A stretch of DNA of 64,000 nucleotides from Hallella seregens ATCC 51272. Lineage in GTDB: Bacteria; Bacteroidota; Bacteroidia; Bacteroidales; Bacteroidaceae. The translations under genes and the position numbers were made by a program. The notes beneath the pieces are model-generated. The model saw only the letters and a list, made by a program, of their open reading frames with translations, ran no database searches and was not told where the DNA came from. Below are positions 43,923 through 53,005 of the stretch, in pieces. Each line of letters begins with the position of its first letter. Position 1 is the stretch's first letter. The stretch lies in the NCBI RefSeq assembly GCF_000518545.1, contig NZ_JADU01000008.1:1-64000 (forward strand). Reading direction: 5' to 3'.

Positions 43923-45170
43923 CTATTTCACCGTCACCCGCACGCCCACATTGAGGTGCAGGCCGAGCGGCTTGTCGGTATAGGCCGAGTGCACGCCGCT
44001 GCCATTGTGCAGGTAGCAGGCGGCGCCGGGCTCGGCAAAGACGCTCAGCCGCGGCGTGCCCAGATATTCCACGCCCGCCGTCGCCAGCAGACTGAACACG
44101 GGTCGGTGCTCGCTCACGCGGGTCGAACGGTCGCTGTGGTCCTCCGTCTGGCGGCCGCTCACCAGCTGTTCCACGCATCCGCCGGCCGAGGCGTAGACGT
44201 TGACGTGCGGCGTGCGCCACAGGCTGTAGCTGGCCATGAGGGGCAATCCCACGTAGTGGAGCCGCTGGCGCACGGTGCTTTGCATCACGCCGCGCTGCTC
44301 CTGAACCAGTTCGGAACTGAGTTTGCTGTAGACAAGGCCCGTCTGCAAGCTCCAGCGGGCGTTGAGTCGCCGGCTCACCGAGAGGCCCACGCGCAGGGGC
44401 TGGTGGTGGTGTTCGTGGGTGGTCGTCGGGGGATCGTCGGTCTCGGGGGCCCGCACGGCCTGCAGCTTGGCCGCATCGTACGGCAGACCGGCGTCGGCAT
44501 AGCTGGCTTGCGAGAAGTCGCCCAGCGGCTCCTGGGAGGCCGTGGGGCCCGCACCCGAGCCGCCCGCACTGCCATAGAAGGCACCCACGCGCCATGCACG
44601 GGAGTCGCGGGGCAGGTCGGCCGAGGCCAGGAGCGGGGCGGCATCGTCGGTGAAGCGGCTCCGGCGCACGCGCCTCACGGTGTCCCTCCCGGCCGAGGCT
44701 TCGGCCGGGGTGGCGGCCGGGGGCGTTGTTGCAGTCTCGTCGGCAGTCGGCACATCGGTCGGCCCAGCGGCCAAAGCAATGTCGGCGGCAGCCACAGGCT
44801 TCGCGACGGCCCTTGAGGCCTGGGTCAAAGGAGCCGATGCCACGAGCGCTTCTGCCCCTCCGGGGACCGCGCCGTGGCCGCCGCCCGCCCTGTGGGCGGC
44901 CTTGGCGGCCGGCCCGCGCTGGGCCACCATAGTTCCGGCAGGCAGGTCACGATGCCCAGCGGGCCGCATCCAGAAGACCACTCCCACCGTCACGGCGGCG
45001 GCAGCCACGGCGGCCACGGCCCAACGGCGCAACGTCACCACGCGGGCTCCGGCAGACTGCACACCGCGCCGCGCCAGCTCGCGGCTGATGCGTGCGGGCA
45101 GGTCGGCGGGCGGCTCGGGGCCGTAATCGTCGGCCAGCTGCCTCAGCTTGTTCATCCATTCGTCGTTCAT
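43923..45170 (-). CDS. Membrane protein with anti-sigma-like N-terminus and beta-barrel-like C-terminus
   Basis: 415 residues, partner of the ECF sigma factor gene that overlaps it as ATGA. Residues 1 to about 45 are a short cytoplasmic segment (LRQLADDYGPEPPADLPARI). About 48-66 form one membrane helix (WAVAAVAAAAVTVGVVFWM). About 70-230 are low-complexity Ala/Pro/Thr. The last ~170 residues look like an outer-membrane beta-barrel of the PorT type (RVGLSVSRRLNARWSLQTGL, HYVGLPLMASYSLW, LLATAGVEYL, ending LNVGVRVTVK). An anti-sigma role is inferred from position and topology. No zinc-binding or FecR motif was seen. Confidence 0.7.
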   Translation of the reverse strand: MNDEWMNKLRQLADDYGPEPPADLPARISRELARRGVQSAGARVVTLRRWAVAAVAAAAVTVGVVFWMRPAGHRDLPAGTMVAQRGPAAKAAHRAGGGHGAVPGGAEALVASAPLTQASRAVAKPVAAADIALAAGPTDVPTADETATTPPAATPAEASAGRDTVRRVRRSRFTDDAAPLLASADLPRDSRAWRVGAFYGSAGGSGAGPTASQEPLGDFSQASYADAGLPYDAAKLQAVRAPETDDPPTTTHEHHHQPLRVGLSVSRRLNARWSLQTGLVYSKLSSELVQEQRGVMQSTVRQRLHYVGLPLMASYSLWRTPHVNVYASAGGCVEQLVSGRQTEDHSDRSTRVSEHRPVFSLLATAGVEYLGTPRLSVFAEPGAACYLHNGSGVHSAYTDKPLGLHLNVGVRVTVK

Positions 45171-45727
45171 GACTTGCCTTTCTTGTATTCGTTGATGAGA
45201 TGCGCCAGCATGTTCTTGGCGCGATGGAGCTGCGAGGCCGAGCTGTCGGGCCTGATGCCGAGCAGCTGTCCTATCTCCTTGTGGCTCCGTCCTTCGATGA
45301 CATAGAGGTTGAGCACGGTGCGGTAGCCTTCGGGCAAGCGGCGCAACAAGGTCATCACCGCCTCTGGCGGCAGCCCCTCCGTGTCGGGATCTTCGTCGGG
45401 CAGGTCGGGCAGGTCAGTGTTGAGCACCACCGTTCCCTCGCGTTTCTGCCGGCGCAACAGCTGCAGACTCTCGTTCACCACGATGCGTGCCATCCATGCC
45501 CGCAGCGACCCGGGGCCGCGATAGCTGAACCGCTCCAGCTGCGTATAGATCTTGATGAAGCTCTCCTGCAGCACGTCGGCCAAGTCGGCGTCGCCCGTTA
45601 CATAGCGTGCACAGACTCCCGTGAGGTAGCTGGCATAGCCCGCATACAGCCTCTCCATGGCCAGAGGACTGCCCTGGCGGAATAGCTGCACGAGCTGCTC
45701 TTCGTTGTCTGTGGTCTGTACGGTCAT
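45167..45727 (-). CDS. ECF-type RNA polymerase sigma factor
   Basis: 186 residues with region 2 (MERLYAGYASYLTGVCARYV, DADLADVLQESFIKIYTQLE, GSLRAWMARIVVNESLQLLR) and region 4 (LPEGYRTVLNLYVIEGRSHK, EIGQLLGIRPDSSASQLHRA). Length and lack of region 3 define an ECF factor. It is first in an operon with the membrane protein it overlaps. Targets unknown; the near AraC-susC genes have ordinary TAnnTTTG elements, so they need not depend on it. Confidence 0.93.
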   Translation of the reverse strand: MTVQTTDNEEQLVQLFRQGSPLAMERLYAGYASYLTGVCARYVTGDADLADVLQESFIKIYTQLERFSYRGPGSLRAWMARIVVNESLQLLRRQKREGTVVLNTDLPDLPDEDPDTEGLPPEAVMTLLRRLPEGYRTVLNLYVIEGRSHKEIGQLLGIRPDSSASQLHRAKNMLAHLINEYKKGKS

Positions 45728-46029
45728 GGTTACGTCCGTCGGCGGCTGGGCGGCGGCCCGTGCACGGTCTCTCCGGTCTTCACTCCTGAAATGCCGTGCC
45801 AGGCGAAACCTTGCGTGGCGCGCCGCATAAAAACATATATAATAAGGTGTAGCCCCACCGGCCCGGCGGGGCGGCGGCTATTTGTGTACAAAGTTAGCGA
45901 ATCGGCGGCGCACGGCCAAGAAAAAACGGGCAATACCTAAAAAAATCGCATTGGCCGTGCAAGGTTTCCCACACCACGCCGTTTAAGGGGCAGCAACAAG
46001 AAATACAAATGCCAAAATTTAACAGAAAA
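45728..46029. promoter_or_regulatory. Divergent promoter region between the sigma factor and the DUF4840 lipoprotein
   Basis: On the - strand TAACTTTG (45889-45896) lies 20 bases from CTTG (45917-45920), a good Bacteroidetes promoter for the sigma factor gene with a leader of about 160 bases. No clear + strand TAnnTTTG was found before the lipoprotein gene. No gene is seen in this stretch. Confidence 0.55.
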
Positions 46030-46638
46030 ATGAAAAGCTTAAAAATCATTTCCATGGCGGCCTGCTGCGCCGCCGCACTGGTCTTCAACGCTTGTACCGA
46101 GAACGACAGCCCCAAGAGCCTCACTAAAGAAGAGGTGAAGGCGGCTTTTGAAACTGTGAAAGGCACTTACAAGGGCTCTGTCATCTTCCCCGCTACCAAC
46201 CCCAAGAATGCGAAAGATGTCACTGATACGCTCGACGTGAACTGGACCATCGCCACCGATTCGGTGATGACCATCGACAATCTGCCGGCCCAGGCGCTTG
46301 TTCCGGCCATCTCGGACGAAGCCCTCGGCAAGGCGCTGGCCCAGCAGCAAGCCCAGAGCATGAAGTGCTACATCGGGTTCTACAGCGTGTCGCCGGCGTG
46401 TTTCCTCATCAATCCCAAGGGCCTGACCTACAAGTTTGCCTACGGCACCGAGAAGAAAGAACACGACGTGGTGGTGGCGTTCTACGTCAACAATAGTGGT
46501 TCGCTCGGTGCTTACAACGCCACGAACAAGACGCTTCAGATGCAAATCGTGGCTGGCGGCGTCTACATCGACGGCAAGCTGCAGCCCCGGCTCATCAAGA
46601 AAGCAACCCCGCTTCTGTTCAAGGCCACCAAGAAATAG
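46030..46638 (+). CDS. DUF4840 domain lipoprotein
   Basis: 202 residues from ATG 46030 (MKSLKIISMAACCAAALVFN); upstream ATG 46009 adds seven residues and is less likely. The lipobox is FNAC, with Cys at about residue 22, so the protein should be lipid-anchored. The mature part (KEEVKAAFETVKGTYKGSVI, DTLDVNWTIATDSVMTIDNL) matches the DUF4840 family of Bacteroidetes surface or periplasmic lipoproteins of unknown function. It is a single-gene unit with its own terminator. Confidence 0.85.
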   Translation: MKSLKIISMAACCAAALVFNACTENDSPKSLTKEEVKAAFETVKGTYKGSVIFPATNPKNAKDVTDTLDVNWTIATDSVMTIDNLPAQALVPAISDEALGKALAQQQAQSMKCYIGFYSVSPACFLINPKGLTYKFAYGTEKKEHDVVVAFYVNNSGSLGAYNATNKTLQMQIVAGGVYIDGKLQPRLIKKATPLLFKATKK

Positions 46639-46673
46639 GCCTATCCGAGGCCGTCATAAGGCAGCCTCACCAC

Positions 46674-46725
46674 GCCCGTACAGCCTCGCGCACCCCATAC
46701 GCCGCTGTACGGGCATTTTATTTTT
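46674..46725 (+). terminator. Intrinsic terminator after the DUF4840 gene
   Basis: GCCCGTACAGC (46674-46684) pairs perfectly with GCTGTACGGGC (46704-46714), followed at once by ATTTTATTTTT. Confidence 0.85.
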
Positions 46726-46768
46726 CAACATTTCGGGCGCGCAACGCACCGTCTACCCGTTTTTTTGC

Positions 46769-46776
46769 TACCTTTG
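46769..46776 (+). promoter_or_regulatory. -7 element before the sugar O-acetyltransferase
   Basis: TACCTTTG (46769-46776) fits TAnnTTTG and is followed by GCA as is common in this phylum. The leader would be about 45 bases. No clear -33 element. Confidence 0.5.
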
Positions 46777-46823
46777 CAGCCACACCGCCGCCCCATGCCG
46801 GGCGGCCCGACACCCACCCAAAG

Positions 46824-47453
46824 ATGGACAGCGAATTCCAGAAGATGCGGTCGCAGCGGCTCTACGACTTCTCCGACCCCGAAATCAACGCCAGCCTGGC
46901 CCACGCCAAGGAGGCCTGCCTACGCCTGAACCAGCTCACGATCACCTCGCCCGGCTTCCGCGAAGCCCTGCGCGAGGTCATTCCGGGAATCCCCGACAGC
47001 AGCTGTGTGTGCCCGCCTTTCCACTGTGACCACGGCAACGGCATCACGCTGGGAGAGCGCAGTTTTCTGAACTACAACTGCACCATCCTCGACGGCGCCA
47101 CGGTCACCATCGGTCGTGACGTGAAGATTGGCCCCGGCTGCCAGCTGCTCACGCCCCAGCATCCGCTCGACGCCGAGGCGCGGCGAGGCACCCGCGAGAC
47201 CTCCTACCCCATCTCCATCGGCGACGACACCTGGCTCGGCGGGGGCGTCATCGTGTGTCCCGGCGTCACCATCGGCCGCCGCTGCATCGTGGCCGCCGGG
47301 TCAGTGGTGATTCGTGACGTACCCGACGACTGCCTCGTGGCCGGCAATCCGGCTGTGGTGAAACGGCGGCTCAACACCCCGGCACGGCCACACGGGCAGG
47401 AACCAACAGGGCAGAGCCCCCGACAGGACGGCCGGCACACACCCGCGGACTGA
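46824..47453 (+). CDS. Maltose/galactoside-type sugar O-acetyltransferase
   Basis: 209 residues: the N-terminal maltose acetyltransferase segment (FQKMRSQRLYDFSDPEINAS, LAHAKEACLRLNQL), PPFHCDHGNGITLGERSFLN, YNCTILDGATVTIGRDVKIG, GCQLLTPQHPLDAEARR (His of the family active site) and the beta-helix end GSVVIRDVPDDCLVAGNPAV. It acetylates simple sugars from acetyl-CoA in the cytoplasm. A short disordered tail of about 20 residues follows the domain. Not linked to the glycan locus. Confidence 0.92.
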   Translation: MDSEFQKMRSQRLYDFSDPEINASLAHAKEACLRLNQLTITSPGFREALREVIPGIPDSSCVCPPFHCDHGNGITLGERSFLNYNCTILDGATVTIGRDVKIGPGCQLLTPQHPLDAEARRGTRETSYPISIGDDTWLGGGVIVCPGVTIGRRCIVAAGSVVIRDVPDDCLVAGNPAVVKRRLNTPARPHGQEPTGQSPRQDGRHTPAD

Positions 47454-47479
47454 CCCGATTTGCAACATTATTCCATATC

Positions 47480-48043
47480 ATGAAGAAAGTTCTAATTGTT
47501 TCCGGCCACACCGACCTGAAAGATTCGGTGGCCAATGACACGGTGCTCAACGAGCTGAAACGCCAGTTTCCCGAGGCCAAGTTTTCCATCTTGAGCGAGC
47601 TCTACCCCGACTTTCGCATCGATGTGGCGGCCGAACAGCAGAAGCTCGTCAAGGCCGACGTCATCGTGTGGCAGTTTCCCGTGTTCTGGTACAGCCTGCC
47701 GTCGATGCTCCACCGCTGGGTCGAGGAGGTGTGTGTGCACGGCTTTGCCCACGGCTCCACGGGCACGGCCCTGAAAGGCAAGAAGCTCATCGCCTCGTTC
47801 ACCACGGGTGCTACGGCCGATTGGTACAGCCACGAGGCACTGGGCTACACCGTCGACGAGATACTTATGTCGCAAATCAAGGCCACGGCCAGCCTGTGCC
47901 AGCTCGACCTGCAGGACTATGTGTACACCGGAGGAGTGTCGTATGCCCTGCGCACCGACCCCGAACAGCTGGCCAACATCAAGGCCCTCGCCCGCCGGCA
48001 TGCCGACAGAGTCGCTGCCCAGCTCCGCGCACTGCTGGCATAA
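47480..48043 (+). CDS. NAD(P)H:quinone oxidoreductase-like flavoprotein (flavodoxin_2 family)
   Basis: 187 residues: KVLIVSGHTDLKDSVANDTV (FMN/FAD phosphate loop), DVIVWQFPVFWYSLPSMLHR and WVEEVCVHGFAHG match the MdaB/KefF/YwrO type. It transfers two electrons from NAD(P)H to quinones or small electrophiles. It lies 26 bases after the acetyltransferase gene and may be cotranscribed. A strong terminator follows. Confidence 0.88.
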   Translation: MKKVLIVSGHTDLKDSVANDTVLNELKRQFPEAKFSILSELYPDFRIDVAAEQQKLVKADVIVWQFPVFWYSLPSMLHRWVEEVCVHGFAHGSTGTALKGKKLIASFTTGATADWYSHEALGYTVDEILMSQIKATASLCQLDLQDYVYTGGVSYALRTDPEQLANIKALARRHADRVAAQLRALLA

Positions 48044-48073
48044 CTGCCCGCAACACGAATCCGGAAACATACC

Positions 48074-48117
48074 AAAAAGGCATCAAGACCGTGTTCCTAC
48101 GGTCTTGATGCCTTTTT
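48074..48117. terminator. Bidirectional intrinsic terminator between convergent genes
   Basis: A perfect 19-bp stem (48074-48092 with 48099-48117, 6-base loop) with AAAAA on the left arm and TTTTT on the right arm. It can terminate the flavoprotein transcript on + and the kinase-RapZ transcript on -. Confidence 0.92.
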
Positions 48118-48139
48118 GCAACAGACGGCGCCGGGCCTT

Positions 48140-49675
48140 TCAAACCAGGCGTTGCTCGATGCCTTGCTCGCGGTGCACCACGTGCACCTCCACCCCGAAC
48201 CGCTTGTGCACATGCTCGGCCAGGTGCTGCGCGCTGTAGACGCTGCGATGTTGGCCGCCCGTGCAGCCGAAGCAGAACATCAGATGGGTGAAGCCACGCT
48301 GCAGGTAGCGGGCCACATGCTTGTCGGCCAAGGCGTAGACGTGGTCGAGAAATTCGAGTATCTCTCCGTCGTCCTCCAGAAAACGGATGACGGGTTCGTC
48401 CAGTCCCGTGAGCTGCTTGTAGGGCTCGTAGCGGCCCGGATTGTGGGTGCTGCGGCAGTCGAAAACGTAGCCTCCGCCGTTGCCCGAGGGGTCGTCGGGG
48501 ATGCCCCGACGGTAGGAGAAGCTATAAACGGTGACCCGTAGCGGGCCCTTGCCGTCGTACTTGGAGAACGTGGCGGGGCCGTCCTGCGGATGGGCGGGGT
48601 AGATGTCGCGGTCGGTGGTGCGGTAGCCGTCGGTCCGACTGTGCACGGGCGGGGGCACGGGAGCGAACTGCGGCAGCTCGGTGAGGCGGCGCAGCAGGTC
48701 GCGCAGGTAGGGATAGGGCAGCACGTCGTCGCGCAGGCGCAGCAGGTCGCGCAGGTTGTCGATGGCCGGCGGAATGCTGTCGATGAAGTGTTGCTTGTGT
48801 TCAAAGTAGCCGCGGAAGCCGTAGGCGCCCAGCACCTGCAGCGTGCGGAAGAGCACAAAAAGGCTCAACCGCTCGGCAAAATGGCGCACCGAGGGCACCT
48901 CGGTGTACTGCTTGAGCGACTCGTAGTAGGCAGCCACCAGCTCGCGACGCAGTTTGAAAGGGTATTTGGCCGAGGCCTGCCACAGGAAAGAGGCCAGATC
49001 GTAGTACACAGGACCGCGCCGTCCGCCTTGAAAATCGATGAAGAAGGGCTGCCCCTCGGCGTCGAGCATCACGTTGCGGGCCTGGAAGTCACGATAGAGG
49101 AAGCTCTCGGCGGGCTCCGACGTGAGGTCTTTGGCCAGGCGGCGAAAGGCGGCTTCGAGCTTGAGTTCGTGGAAATCGAGCTCCGTGGGCTTGAGAAAAC
49201 AGTACTTGAAATAGTTCAGATCGAAGAGCACGCTGTCCTCATCCATCTCGGGCTGAGGGTAGCATTGGCTCCAGTCGAGCCCGCGCGCACCGCGCATCTG
49301 GATGTTGGGCAGTTCGCGGATGGTGCGCAGCAGTAGCTCGCGCTCGGCCACGTTGTAGCGTCCGCCGGCCTCGCGACCGCCGCGAATGGCGTCGAAAAGC
49401 GAGCGTTCGCCCAGGTCGGTCTGCAAGTAGCACATCTCGTCGGCACTCACGGCGAGCACCCGCGGCACGGGCAGCTTGCGCCGCACGAAGTGGCGATCCA
49501 GGTAGACGAAGGCGTGGTTCTCCTCGCGGCTCGTGCCCACCACGCCGACAACCGTCTGCCCCGCGGCGTCGGCCATGCGGTAATACTGCCGGTTGCTGCC
49601 CGCCCCGGCCAGGCGTTCCACCCGTGCCGGAGCCTCGCCCCGCCAGGCCGTATAGAGTTGTGTGAGCTGTTCCAT
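48140..49675 (-). CDS. Aminoglycoside-phosphotransferase-like kinase fused to a RapZ C-terminal domain
   Basis: 511 residues. Residues 1 to about 330 are an APH-fold kinase of the AmgK/MurNAc-kinase-like group: GAGSNRQYYRM, the catalytic loop FLYRDFQARNVML (Asp and Asn), and FIDFQGGRRGPVYYDLASFL with the metal-binding Asp. Residues about 375-511 are the RapZ C-terminal domain: RVTVYSFSYRRGIPDDPSGN, GGYVFDCRSTHNPGRYEPYK and the FCFGCTGGQHRSVYSAQHLA signature. In E. coli RapZ this domain binds GlmZ sRNA and senses glucosamine-6-phosphate. In this fusion the kinase could act on cell-wall amino sugars. The Walker ATPase half of RapZ is absent. Confidence 0.92.
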   Translation of the reverse strand: MEQLTQLYTAWRGEAPARVERLAGAGSNRQYYRMADAAGQTVVGVVGTSREENHAFVYLDRHFVRRKLPVPRVLAVSADEMCYLQTDLGERSLFDAIRGGREAGGRYNVAERELLLRTIRELPNIQMRGARGLDWSQCYPQPEMDEDSVLFDLNYFKYCFLKPTELDFHELKLEAAFRRLAKDLTSEPAESFLYRDFQARNVMLDAEGQPFFIDFQGGRRGPVYYDLASFLWQASAKYPFKLRRELVAAYYESLKQYTEVPSVRHFAERLSLFVLFRTLQVLGAYGFRGYFEHKQHFIDSIPPAIDNLRDLLRLRDDVLPYPYLRDLLRRLTELPQFAPVPPPVHSRTDGYRTTDRDIYPAHPQDGPATFSKYDGKGPLRVTVYSFSYRRGIPDDPSGNGGGYVFDCRSTHNPGRYEPYKQLTGLDEPVIRFLEDDGEILEFLDHVYALADKHVARYLQRGFTHLMFCFGCTGGQHRSVYSAQHLAEHVHKRFGVEVHVVHREQGIEQRLV

Positions 49676-49684
49676 GGCGCGCAG

Positions 49685-49903
49685 CTATTGCTTTTGCTCC
49701 TCCTCGTGCCTGCGTCGAAGCTCGTCGAAGAGGCGGCGCGTGCGGCGGCGGTACTCCCTGTCGGCCAGCAAGCTGTCGACAACAAACAGCAGCAGCACGA
49801 TGCCCATGGACATGAGCAGCGACCGCGTGATGTAAATCAGTCCGGCAGAGACCAGCAGAAACAGCAGAACTTTCTTCCAATCGATGTGTAATTTCGGCTT
49901 CAT
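49685..49903 (-). CDS. Small membrane protein
   Basis: 72 residues from MKPKLHIDWKK: two adjoining hydrophobic segments (VLLFLLVSAGLIYI and MGIVLLLFVVDSLL) then a strongly charged tail (RRRTRRLFDELRRRHEEEQKQ). The in-frame upstream ATG at 49954 is unlikely because the promoter at 49908-49938 would start transcription after it. Nine bases separate it from the kinase-RapZ gene, so the two share a transcript. Function unknown; inner-membrane location with a cytoplasmic coil is likely. Confidence 0.75.
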   Translation of the reverse strand: MKPKLHIDWKKVLLFLLVSAGLIYITRSLLMSMGIVLLLFVVDSLLADREYRRRTRRLFDELRRRHEEEQKQ

Positions 49904-49907
49904 GGTG

Positions 49908-49938
49908 CAAAGATAACGGTTTTTAAGGGAAGCACAAA
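49908..49938 (-). promoter_or_regulatory. Bacteroidetes-type promoter adjoining the small membrane protein gene
   Basis: On the - strand TTTG (49935-49938) lies 19 bases before TATCTTTG (49908-49915), an exact consensus match. The predicted start point falls on or next to the ATG at 49903, so the message would be leaderless or nearly so. Confidence 0.6.
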
Positions 49939-50063
49939 AAAAATCGGATGTCATCGCGACAACCGATTTCCAAAAAACAAACTACTTAAAAACTAATCTA
50001 CTAAAACAAATCAAAAAATATCGTTGACCCTCTCACAGAAGGGTCTGTTACAGTTTACCGCTG

Positions 50064-50095
50064 CAAAGGTACGAAGTTTATGGATATGTTCCAAA
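50064..50095 (-). promoter_or_regulatory. Second Bacteroidetes-type promoter upstream of the small membrane protein
   Basis: TTTG (50092-50095), 20-base spacer, TACCTTTG (50064-50071) on the - strand: a full consensus. It would give a leader of about 155 bases. That leader contains a GACCCT/AGGGTC stem-loop followed by a T-rich stretch that could act as an attenuator. Confidence 0.62.
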
Positions 50096-50156
50096 TATTT
50101 AAGCGTGAAAAAGCACCGGCCAATATTTAAAAAAGACTAACGTGCCGAAACCGAAA

Positions 50157-50184
50157 GGGGCGCGTGCCCCTCGGCACGCGCCCC
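50157..50184 (-). terminator. Strong stem-loop after groL
   Basis: GGGGCGCGTGCC (50157-50168) pairs perfectly with GGCACGCGCCCC (50173-50184) over a 4-base loop, 19 bases after the groL stop. The downstream - strand sequence is only moderately T-rich (TTTCGGTTTCGG, then CTTTTTT further on). Confidence 0.6.
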
Positions 50185-50203
50185 CGGATACGGTAGCGCA
50201 GGA

Positions 50204-51838
<1,635 letters not shown>

Positions 51839-51910
51839 TTATGGCCCGCTCAGCCTCTCACGGCTTCTTCACGGGCTGGGTATGGTTTAAATATGAGTGC
51901 GGGGGCGACG

Positions 51911-52020
51911 TGTCGCGAGCCTGTCATCGCTTGCTTGGCAACTCTGCTCGGCTTTATCATCAGCCTGGAATTATTAGCTTGGCAACTCGGCCCGGCTTTA
52001 TCACGAGCTTGTCATCGCTT
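51911..52020. repeat. 22-bp lattice array in the groS-groL spacer
   Basis: Five units begin at 51911, 51933, 51955, 51977 and 51999 and alternate in type. A units hold GAGCCTGTCATCGCTT (51911), a diverged CAGCCTGG (51955) and GAGCTTGTCATCGCTT (51999). B units hold GCTTGGCAACTC (51933 and 51977). Alternation makes the visible period 44. The array separates two genes that are normally close together. Confidence 0.75.
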
Positions 52021-52072
52021 GAAAAATCCCCCCGGATGGCTCAATTTTGAATTATGAATTTTGAATTTTGAA

Positions 52073-52342
52073 TTACTCAACCACTGCGAGCACATCGCTC
52101 TGCCGCATCATGAGATACTTCTCGCCGTCGTTCTCCAGCTCGGTTCCCGAGTACTTTCCATAGAGCACTTCGTCGCCCTCCTTGAGAAGCATGGCCTCGT
52201 CTTTGGTGCCCTGTCCCACAGCCACCACCTTGCCGCGCTGCGGCTTTTCCTTGGCCGTGTCGGGGATAATGATGCCTCCTACTTTCTCTTCGGCCGGTGC
52301 GGGGAGCACCAGCACTCTGTCTGCTAATGGTCTTACTTTCAT
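52073..52342 (-). CDS. groS: Co-chaperonin GroES (Hsp10)
   Basis: 89 residues from [20 protein letters not shown], then [20 protein letters not shown] (mobile loop), [29 protein letters not shown] and [11 protein letters not shown]. The longer open frame upstream (to 52447) has no family similarity. It caps GroEL. The heat-shock promoter was not identified, and no CIRCE-type inverted repeat was seen. A short run of TTTGAATT repeats lies just after the stop. Confidence 0.97.
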   Translation of the reverse strand: MKVRPLADRVLVLPAPAEEKVGGIIIPDTAKEKPQRGKVVAVGQGTKDEAMLLKEGDEVLYGKYSGTELENDGEKYLMMRQSDVLAVVE

Positions 52343-52594
52343 AATTTCATGTATTTTTAGAATGTGAATACGTTGTGTCGCACGCTTCGCGTGCACGGTT
52401 TGTCGTGGGTCTCCGCCTTGCGGCAGCCCACCCTCCCCCTCTGCCAAAAGCGTGCCAACACCGTGACAACGCCGCCGACTGACACATTTGGCACACCCGC
52501 GTCTGCCACATTTGTCAGTCTTCGACCGGTGCCGACAGGGCGCCCGTCCTGCCTTTCCCGCACCGTCCTGCCGGCATGGGTGTGCCGTCGTCCC
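52343..52594. other. Non-coding region upstream of groS
   Basis: No credible gene. The stretch is GC-rich and contains small near-repeats such as GACACATTTGG and GCCACATTTGT 24 bases apart and GTGCCAACAC/GTGACAACGC 11 bases apart. No consensus TAnnTTTG promoter was found for groS. Confidence 0.45.
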
Positions 52595-52704
52595 ACGATT
52601 ACGCCGTATCCGCCGAGCGTCTGCGGTGTTTTCACCGCACGATTACACCGTTTTCGCCACGCGATTACGGCGTGCTCGTCGCGCGATTACGGCGTGTTTA
52701 TTTC
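52595..52704. repeat. 22-bp lattice array with GCGATTACGGCGT cores
   Basis: Units begin at 52595 (ACGATTACGCCGT), 52617 (diverged, GCGTCTGCGGTGT), 52639 (ACGATTACACCGT), 52661 and 52683 (both GCGATTACGGCGTG). The 13-base core ACGATTACGCCGT also occurs at 34008-34020 within the large array. No gene lies in it. Confidence 0.8.
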
Positions 52705-52820
52705 GCCATGTCCCTGCCGGGACATGCCTGCCGTACCCTCAAACATCCGCCGACCGCCCACACGGCATGCTCCAAACGCATGTTCCGACCGCCCTTGTGC
52801 TGCTCTATATAAATTTAAAG

Positions 52821-52890
52821 ACAACTCGAACAACAACAAACAACACTGCCAACCAGGGCGAAGCGTTGTTTGTTGTTGTTGCGGGTTGTC
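52821..52890. repeat. Imperfect inverted repeat of AACAAC/GTTGTT type
   Basis: ACAACAACAAACAAC (from about 52829) pairs with GTTGTTTGTTGTTGT (from about 52865), extended outward with mismatches through ACAAC/GTTGT. The loop is about 20 bases. It lies between the PL11 gene and groS and has no U-run. Could be a transcript-end hairpin for either side. Confidence 0.5.
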
Positions 52891-52961
52891 GTTTGGACAA
52901 GGCGGGGGATAACTTGAAACAGAAAGGAGGGAGCGGGGGGTCAGACCCCCAACCCCCTATC

Positions 52962-53005
52962 TTAGGGGGCTAAGACCACCGGATTAGGGGGCTAAGACCA
53001 CCTTA
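52962..53005. repeat. 22-bp tandem duplication spanning the PL11 stop codon
   Basis: TTAGGGGGCTAAGACCACC begins at 52962 and again at 52984, 22 bases apart. On the - strand the second copy holds the last codons and TAA of the PL11 gene (VVLAP-stop). The first copy therefore repeats the end of the gene directly after its stop. Confidence 0.85.

Noticed and set aside
48116..48541. Open frame on + entering the RapZ fusion gene
   Set aside because: It starts at the end of a bidirectional terminator and is antisense to the conserved RapZ domain.
52073..52447. Extended GroES starting at 52447
   Set aside because: The first 35 residues do not match the family, which begins at [12 protein letters not shown].
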